NCBI GenBank assembly: GCA_014523515.1
Contig: JAATVJ010000022.1
Location: 1-6,185, forward strand
DNA: 6,185 nucleotides
Source of the DNA: Nitrososphaerales archaeon TH1177
Lineage (GTDB): Archaea > Thermoproteota > Nitrososphaeria > Nitrososphaerales > Nitrososphaeraceae
Reading direction: 5' to 3'
Below the pieces are notes generated by a model, which saw only the letters and a list, made by a program, of their open reading frames with translations, was not told where the DNA came from and searched no databases. Positions 1 through 4,288 of this stretch are shown piece by piece. The translations under genes were made by a program, and so were the position numbers. Positions within the stretch are counted from its first letter, which is position 1. Each line of letters starts with the position of its first letter.

Positions 1-327
1 ATTTACTTTTAATTCAACATCTAGATTATCATCAGACTTGTCGATAGTAGAAATAGGAATATCTTGTTTAGCCTCTTCACCATTTATGAAACCAATAACT
101 CGTATGAATTTTGTATTTTCCAAATCTATATTCTCTAAATCAATATTGGCTTTAACTACTAGTTTGTCTTCTTCGTCTTCTTTCTCTTCATCTTTATCAT
201 CGTCATCATCGTCTTCTTGTGCAAAAGATAATCCATCTGATGGTAATAACAATATGGCAGTTACAAAGGATAAAACAATAGAAAGATATAGAATTTGAAT
301 ACAAGGATTCTTCTTTTTTATTTTCAT
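1..327 (-). CDS. Secreted acidic protein, N-terminal part (runs off left edge)
   Basis: The minus strand is open from an ATG at 327-325 to the window edge, giving 109 codons without a stop. The start reads MKIKKKNPC, followed by a hydrophobic core at about residues 10-28 and a Ser-Phe-Ala site at 34-36. This is a standard Sec signal peptide with likely cleavage before Gln37. Residues 38-54 are almost all Asp, Glu and Lys, with six consecutive Asp at 39-44. Then comes a short tandem IDLEN repeat at 62-71 and a region that looks like beta strands (VIGFINGEE, residues 77-85). The mature protein would sit outside the membrane or be wall-associated. An acidic cluster of this kind can bind divalent cations, but no domain family is recognised and the function is unknown. 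The ATG is preferred because it gives a compact basic N-region; an in-frame GTG eight codons upstream is possible. The gene diverges from the ATPase gene across 598 bases. Confidence 0.8.
   Translation of the reverse strand, partial: MKIKKKNPCIQILYLSIVLSFVTAILLLPSDGLSFAQEDDDDDDKDEEKEDEEDKLVVKANIDLENIDLENTKFIRVIGFINGEEAKQDIPISTIDKSDDNLDVELKVN
220..327 (-). other. Sec signal peptide of the secreted acidic protein
   Basis: It covers residues 1-36. There are four Lys in positions 2-6, an uninterrupted hydrophobic stretch from Ile10 to Leu28, then a polar c-region ending Ser-Phe-Ala with Gln-Glu following. This matches the small-x-Ala rule for signal peptidase I. There is no lipobox Cys near the cleavage point, since Cys9 lies too early, so a lipoprotein is unlikely. 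Confidence 0.75.
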
Positions 328-350
328 AAGGATAAACAAAGATGACACTC

Positions 351-360
351 TTTAATAATT
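351..360 (-). promoter_or_regulatory. Possible TATA box for the secreted protein gene
   Basis: On the minus strand this reads AATTATTAAA, 24-33 bases ahead of the ATG at 327. That is the spacing expected if transcription starts at or very near the start codon (a leaderless archaeal transcript). No Shine-Dalgarno sequence precedes the ATG. A second candidate, AAATTTATAG at 396-387, would give a leader of about 35 bases. In such AT-rich DNA, TATA-like strings are common by chance. Confidence 0.3.
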
Positions 361-596
361 GTATTTGAAAAATAGATTTAGATTTGCTATAAATTTGATC
401 TAGATGGATATGGAGAAGGAGGAATTATCTTTCTAAAGTTGACTAAAATATTTAAAAATAAACATTATTAAAAAGGCATAAAGCAGATGTATTTTCCCTT
501 TTTTTATTTTGTAATTTAAATTCATATAATATATCTCCTGACCTAGTAAATATCTTCCTAATAGTATATTTCCTTGATCTCTAACCTCTACATTAA

Positions 597-764
597 AAAA
601 ATGTATTTACTCGCTATCTAGTTAGTTATAATATCCTTCAAACATTTTTTGATTTATCTTCTAGATCATACGATAATGTAATTGAAGGAAGAGCAAAATT
701 AGTATTAGGTAAAAGTAATACAAATGAAATATTTTATATACACAAATATAGATACGAATGTTAA
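597..764 (+). pseudogene. Start-less open stretch, possible gene remnant
   Basis: A frame of 55 codons runs from just after a TAA at 594-596 to a TAA at 762-764, with no in-frame ATG, GTG or TTG. The translation is mixed in composition, with a stretch reading VIEGRAKLVLGKSN, instead of the Ile/Leu/Lys/Asn monotony usual for random AT-rich DNA. It could be the tail of a decayed gene or simply chance. It resembles no family I recognise. Confidence 0.15.
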
Positions 765-893
765 ACTAACTTTTTAAAAACTTTATTCTCCAATATTTTT
801 ATAATAGTGAATGAAGTTAATATCTTTTAAAAAGAAAATATATGAATTTCTAAAGAGATGTATATAGATAAATATAGAAATTTAATGAAAATA

Positions 894-903
894 TTTAATA
901 TAT
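894..903 (+). promoter_or_regulatory. TATA box of the Mg2+ ATPase gene (leaderless transcript)
   Basis: TTTAATATAT is centred about 28 bases upstream of the GTG at 926, the archaeal TATA-to-transcription-start distance. It predicts transcription beginning at or within a few bases of the start codon. The bases between box and start contain no GGAG or GGTG-like ribosome binding sequence, in keeping with leaderless initiation. If this is right, there is no room for a leader-RNA Mg2+ sensor of the bacterial mgtA type. Confidence 0.5.
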
Positions 904-925
904 TAATAATAGTAGAAGTAAACTA

Positions 926-3577
926 GTGAGAAATGAGAAAAAAGAAGAGTATTGGAATATTTCAAATCAAATTCTTCTTAATATATTAAAGACTAGTCCA
1001 AATGGACTATCTTCTATTGAAGCAACAGAAAGATTATCTAAATACGGACACAATATTATAAATACTCACAGGAAAACAAATTCATCATTGTCATTATTTA
1101 TATCACAATTAAAAAATCCTATTATAATTATATTTATTTGTACTGCATTACTGACATTAATACTTAATGAAGTAGAAGATGCTTCTATAATCCTCTCAAT
1201 TGTTCTTATTAGTTCATTTCTTGGTTTTTGGAAGAAAAAAAAAGCATCAAATGCAATTGATAAATTATTATCAACAATAAAAATAAAATCAACGGTTTTA
1301 CGAAATGGGATAATTGAAGATATTCCAATTGAATATATTGTGCCTGGTGATATAGTTATTCTCAATTCTGGTGATAAGATTCCTGCTGATTGTAAAATCC
1401 TAGAATCAAAAGACCTTTTTGTTAATGAATCAACATTAACAGGGGAAACATATCCTACTGAAAAATTAGACTCAATAATATTATCCAAAGATACTTCTCT
1501 ACGAAACAGAACAAATTCTCTGTTTATGGGTACTTTTGTAGTAAGTGGTACTGCAAAGGCTCTAGTAATACATACAGGAAGAAATACTGAACTAGGTGCA
1601 ATTTCTAATAGATTGATTAGTAGGCAAGATGAAACCGAATTTCAGAAAGGAATAAAGAGATTTGGCTATTTTCTAGTAGAAATTACTCTTCTTTTGGTAA
1701 TTAGTATATTGGTAATTAATGTATATTTAGGACGTCCTGTATTGGAATCATTTCTTTTTTCTCTAGCACTTGCTATTGGATTAACACCTCAACTTTTGCC
1801 TGCAATTATAAGTGTCAATTTGTCTCATGGTGCAAAACGTATGGCTAAAGAAAAAGTTATTGTAAAAAGACTTGAATCAATTGAGAACCTTGGAAGTATG
1901 GATATACTTTGTACTGACAAGACGGGTACTATAACTACAGGAGAATTGAAAGTTCATTCATTTCTTGATATTAATGGAAATAATAATGAAAAAGTATTTT
2001 TATATGCATATCTTAATGCAATTTATGAGACAGGTTTTGACAATCCTATTGATAAATCCATAAAAGATTACAAGAAATTGGACATATCTTCTCGTTATTT
2101 AAAAATAGATGAAATACCATATGATTTTGTTAGAAAAAGATTAAGTATTGTTGTATTAGATAGACATAGTGATAATTCGTTACCAACAAATTCAGAATCT
2201 AGGAATATACTAATAACTAAAGGCGCTCTTCCTAATATCATTGATATATGTTCTTTTGTGGAACTGACTGATGGTAAAATAGAAAATATCTATAAATTTA
2301 AGGGAAAAATAAAAGACACATTTAAGGAATTAGGAGATAAAGGATATCGAGTTATAGGAATAGCCTATAAATTGTTAGAAGAAGAAAAGAAACCAACAAC
2401 AAAGCAATTGTTGTCCTTAATTCCATCTCAAAGTTCTAACAATGGTAGTAGTACCAATACCAATACAACATATCTAATTAACAAAGATGACGAATCAGAT
2501 ATGATCTTCTTAGGGTTTATTTTATTTTTTGATCCATTAAAAATAGGTATAGCAGAATCATTAAAATCTATTCAAAAACTTGGGGTTTCTATTAAAATAA
2601 TTAGTGGTGATAATAAATATGTAGCCAAACATGTAGCACAGCAAATTGAATTGACTGATCCAGCAATTATGATTGGAGAAGAGATGCATCATATGAGTTC
2701 CCATTCTTTAACTCAAAAAGTAAAGCATGTTGACATATTTGCAGAAATAGAACCAAATCAGAAAGAACAGATCATTTTAGCCTTAAGAAAATCAGGATAT
2801 GTAGTTGGATATATGGGTGATGGAATAAATGATGCACCAGCACTTCATGCTGCTGATGCAAGTATTTCAATAGATACTGCAACAGATATAGTAAAGGAAG
2901 CAGCAGATTTTGTATTATTAGAAAAAGACTTGAAGGTATTGGCAAAAGGGATAGATGAAGGAAGAAGAACATTCTATAATACTCTAAAGTACATCTTTAT
3001 GGCTACTAGTGCTAATTTTGGCAATATGTTTAGTATGGCTGGGTTATCCTTATTTTTATCATTTCTTCCATTATTGCCAAAACAGGTTTTGTTAGTAAAT
3101 TTGTTGACGGATATACCCGAGATGGCAATTTCAACTGATAATGTAGATAAAGAAATGATTAAAAAACCAAGAAAATGGAACATTAAGTTTATACAGAAAT
3201 TTATGTTATATTTTGGATTATTAAGTACATTATTTGATTATATTACTTTTATAATATTATTAATAATTTTAAATTTATCAATAGAGCAATTTAGAACAAT
3301 GTGGTTTATAGAATCAGTAATTTCTGCTGCTTCAATTGTACTTGTAATAAGAACAAGAGATAAATTTTATAAAAATAGACCTAGTAAATATTTAATAATT
3401 TTTACTTTGGCTATTATTGCAGTAGTAATACTTGTGCCATATACAATAATTGGTGAAATATTTGGTTTTGTTCCTCCGCAATTAGTATATTTGATTATTA
3501 TTGGGAATATTGTTTTGGCATATATGGTTATGGCAGAAATAGTAAAAAAGAAGTTTTATAGAAAATATCAATACTGA
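926..3577 (+). CDS. mgtA: MgtA-like magnesium-translocating P-type ATPase (P3B)
   Basis: This is a membrane pump of 883 residues, close to the usual ~900 for MgtA/MgtB, which use ATP to bring Mg2+ into the cell. Domains in order: cation-ATPase N-terminal region (about 8-50); M1-M2 (about 60-103); actuator domain with LTGET at 171-175; M3-M4 (about 248-297) with GLTPQLLPAI at 285-294; phosphorylation motif DKTGT at 331-335 (Asp331); nucleotide-binding domain with KGA at 432-434; DPLK at 536-539; SGDN at 560-563; hinge motif GDGINDAPAL at 631-640; M5 with SANFGN at 695-700; M6 with NLLTDIPEMAI at 725-735; then M7-M10. The M5-M6 block, the following DNVDKE...KPRKW (738-751) and the ending FYRKY match E. 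coli MgtA as I recall it, which separates it from Ca2+ (P2) and H+ (P3A) pumps. Start: GTG at 926 is the only standard start after an in-frame TAA at 896-898. Oddities: Gln289 where MgtA has Glu, TGET for TGES, and a Ser/Asn/Thr-rich insert near 501-515. Substrate is inferred from family. Confidence 0.88.
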   Translation: MRNEKKEEYWNISNQILLNILKTSPNGLSSIEATERLSKYGHNIINTHRKTNSSLSLFISQLKNPIIIIFICTALLTLILNEVEDASIILSIVLISSFLGFWKKKKASNAIDKLLSTIKIKSTVLRNGIIEDIPIEYIVPGDIVILNSGDKIPADCKILESKDLFVNESTLTGETYPTEKLDSIILSKDTSLRNRTNSLFMGTFVVSGTAKALVIHTGRNTELGAISNRLISRQDETEFQKGIKRFGYFLVEITLLLVISILVINVYLGRPVLESFLFSLALAIGLTPQLLPAIISVNLSHGAKRMAKEKVIVKRLESIENLGSMDILCTDKTGTITTGELKVHSFLDINGNNNEKVFLYAYLNAIYETGFDNPIDKSIKDYKKLDISSRYLKIDEIPYDFVRKRLSIVVLDRHSDNSLPTNSESRNILITKGALPNIIDICSFVELTDGKIENIYKFKGKIKDTFKELGDKGYRVIGIAYKLLEEEKKPTTKQLLSLIPSQSSNNGSSTNTNTTYLINKDDESDMIFLGFILFFDPLKIGIAESLKSIQKLGVSIKIISGDNKYVAKHVAQQIELTDPAIMIGEEMHHMSSHSLTQKVKHVDIFAEIEPNQKEQIILALRKSGYVVGYMGDGINDAPALHAADASISIDTATDIVKEAADFVLLEKDLKVLAKGIDEGRRTFYNTLKYIFMATSANFGNMFSMAGLSLFLSFLPLLPKQVLLVNLLTDIPEMAISTDNVDKEMIKKPRKWNIKFIQKFMLYFGLLSTLFDYITFIILLIILNLSIEQFRTMWFIESVISAASIVLVIRTRDKFYKNRPSKYLIIFTLAIIAVVILVPYTIIGEIFGFVPPQLVYLIIIGNIVLAYMVMAEIVKKKFYRKYQY
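2426..2470 (+). repeat. Low-complexity Ser/Asn/Thr insert in the ATPase N-domain
   Basis: Codons 501-515 spell a run of Ser, Asn, Thr, Gln and Gly from short near-repeats (AGTAGT, ACCAATACCAAT). They fall between the nucleotide-binding domain and the strand leading into DPLK. At this place the E. coli protein, as I recall it, has only a short turn before the shared DESD. The insert is probably a disordered surface loop grown by replication slippage. It does not interrupt any known motif. Confidence 0.6.
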
Positions 3578-3597
3578 TTGATAAATTCTTGGAAAGA

Positions 3598-3620
3598 TAA
3601 TCAAAAAAACTATTTGATTA
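3598..3620 (+). terminator. Hairpin just downstream of the ATPase gene
   Basis: TAATCAAA (3598-3605) and TTTGATTA (3613-3620) form a perfect 8-bp inverted repeat with a 7-base loop, beginning 21 bases after the TGA stop. The stem is AT-rich and weak, and no long T-run follows directly. It may mark a transcript 3' end or be chance. A second small inverted repeat, AATTG-TTT-CAATT at 3684-3696, follows a run of five T at 3678-3682. Confidence 0.35.
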
Positions 3621-4011
3621 ACCTCAATTATTATTTAGTAGATTATTATTGATGACAATGATTATTGAATCTGTAACTTTTTGAATTGTTTCAATTATTT
3701 ACTGATGCCAATATGCAAAAAGACAAATTTTATTTTTAATTGTGGTAGTAGGAATATAATTAATAATGACAACATCAATGTTTTAATGATGATGAGTTTT
3801 AGATTTAATGGAAGATAAAGTTGTAATAGTGAATTTATTAAAAATAAATTTAGTAATACAAGTATATAGAAATACTTCATGTTCTCATTATTAATAATCT
3901 ATTTAAATAACTAAATTAATAAGTGAACCCGAGAAAAGTACTACTCTTTGGGAGTTGAATGGTCATGGTTTCAGTGTTCAATATCAAAAATAGAATTAAA
4001 ATTAAATTATA

Positions 4012-4057
4012 TGGTATTTAATAATTAAATACAAAATTAGTAAAAGCCATAGCCTCC
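4012..4057 (+). repeat. Diverged direct repeat, copy 1
   Basis: The copy begins TGGTATTTAATAATTAAATAC and continues through AAATTAGTAAA (4034-4044) directly into AGCCATAGCCTC (4045-4056). The same order of blocks recurs at 4177-4226. The GC-containing tail AAAGCCATARCCTC is the best-conserved part and is unlikely to match by AT bias alone. This copy's tail is also the left arm of the hairpin at 4043-4100. Confidence 0.55.
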
Positions 4058-4100
4058 TAATGAATACCACCGCTATAGGAGAAAAACGGCCATGGCTTTA
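4043..4100 (+). ncRNA. GC-rich imperfect hairpin, candidate structured RNA
   Basis: AAAGCCAT (4043-4050) pairs with ATGGCTTT (4092-4099). After one A-C mismatch, GCC (4052-4054) pairs with GGC (4088-4090). After a 7-base bulge, TCCTA (4055-4059) pairs with TAGGA (4076-4080), closing a 16-base loop. That gives 16 pairs in a 57-base element. The stretch 4043-4116 has 35 G/C in 74 by hand count, far above its surroundings, and local GC peaks in AT-rich archaeal genomes often mark folded RNAs. The strand is not determined, because an inverted repeat folds on both. It overlaps a small open frame, so coding and RNA readings compete. Confidence 0.35.
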
Positions 4101-4221
4101 TGGACATCTGCCTCTGTATTGGTTTGGTTTGCTTATTGTTGTATATCCATATTTCAAATTATTCTATTTAATAACTTGGTACAATTTAATTAATAAATTA
4201 GTAAATAAAATAAAGCCATAA
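4060..4221 (+). CDS. Possible small hydrophobic protein (53 aa)
   Basis: ATG at 4060 opens 53 codons ending in TAA at 4219-4221. The peptide starts MNTTAIGEKRPWLYGHLPL, then has an aromatic hydrophobic stretch at about residues 21-40 (YWFGLLIVVYPYF, then KLFYLITWY) that could span a membrane once. It ends with a basic, Asn-rich tail. The frame is open even further upstream, from 4006. Tyr, Trp, Pro and Gly are more frequent than random AT-rich DNA would give. Against coding: the ATG lies in the loop of a hairpin, the C-terminal third lies within the second direct repeat, and no ribosome binding site is seen. An AT-rich TATA-like stretch at 4016-4032 could serve as promoter. I recognise no family; it may be a genuine small membrane protein, a remnant, or chance. 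Confidence 0.25.
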   Translation: MNTTAIGEKRPWLYGHLPLYWFGLLIVVYPYFKLFYLITWYNLINKLVNKIKP

Positions 4222-4226
4222 CCTCA
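4177..4226 (+). repeat. Diverged direct repeat, copy 2
   Basis: This is the second copy of the element starting at 4012, offset by about 165 bases. It has TGGTACAATTTAATTAAT, then AAATTAGTAAA (4195-4205), an extra TAAAATA-like insertion, and AAAGCCATAACCTC (4212-4225). Its ATAAAGCCAT (4210-4219) is a perfect reverse complement of ATGGCTTTAT at 4092-4101, giving a 10-bp inverted repeat. The offset suggests an old tandem duplication or the flanks of a small inserted element. Confidence 0.5.
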
Positions 4227-4288
4227 TCTAGATAACTAGTGTCGTCATTAATAGAGTTTGAGGATATGACTACTATTATTATTTTTTG

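Larger units (their letters stand above)
328..925. other. Divergent intergenic region, 598 bases
   Basis: This AT-rich spacer lies between the divergent secreted-protein and ATPase genes. No RNA gene, tRNA or convincing protein gene was seen. It contains candidate TATA boxes at both ends, T- and A-runs (for example around 501-508 and 773-780), and an open stretch at 597-764 that lacks a normal start codon. A purine-rich GAAGGAGGAATT at 415-426 resembles a Shine-Dalgarno sequence, but no start codon follows at a useful distance. The spacer is long enough to hold regulator sites or a small RNA, but nothing in it stands out structurally. Confidence 0.6.
3578..4288. other. Convergent intergenic region, 711 bases
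   Basis: This spacer separates the 3' ends of the ATPase and CBS-TrkH genes, and is unusually long for a tail-to-tail junction. Positions 3578-3920 are AT-rich and hold only weak inverted repeats. A patch at 3922-3968 is richer in G+C (21 of 47 by hand count), with a short frame reading TTLWELNGHGFSVQYQK that ends in TAG at 3988-3990. Positions 4012-4226 hold a pair of diverged direct repeats, a GC-rich hairpin and a 53-codon open frame. At the right end, CTAG-ATAA-CTAG at 4228-4239, followed on the minus strand by a T-rich run (4214-4201), could serve as the 3' end of the trkH transcript. Confidence 0.65.

Noticed and set aside
38..298. Plus-strand frame rich in consecutive Ser
   Set aside because: It is the antisense of the Asp/Glu-rich stretch in the minus-strand secreted protein, which has a proper signal peptide.
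415..426. Strong Shine-Dalgarno-like GAAGGAGGAATT
   Set aside because: No ATG, GTG or TTG follows at a useful distance with an open frame, so it does not define a gene.
2772..3183. Minus-strand open frames opposite the ATPase hinge and M5-M6 region
   Set aside because: They lie entirely antisense to highly conserved P-type ATPase sequence.
3650..3705. C/D-box-like small RNA (TGATGA at 3650-3655, CTGA at 3702-3705)
   Set aside because: The flanks do not form a closing stem, no internal C'/D' pair is convincing, and these short motifs occur often by chance.
3705..3818. Plus-strand 37-codon frame starting MPICKKTNFIF
   Set aside because: It is short, mostly Asn/Ile/Met from AT-rich triplets, and overlaps the other weak frame on the opposite strand with no evidence favouring either.
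3695..3880. Minus-strand 61-codon frame rich in Leu, Ile and Lys
   Set aside because: Its monotonous hydrophobic composition is what AT-rich non-coding DNA gives. No promoter, ribosome site or recognisable motif supports it.
3578..4288. Insertion sequence or transposase remnant
   Set aside because: No transposase motif was found, and no clean terminal inverted repeats with target duplications. The repeat pair at 4012-4226 is too diverged to call an insertion sequence.
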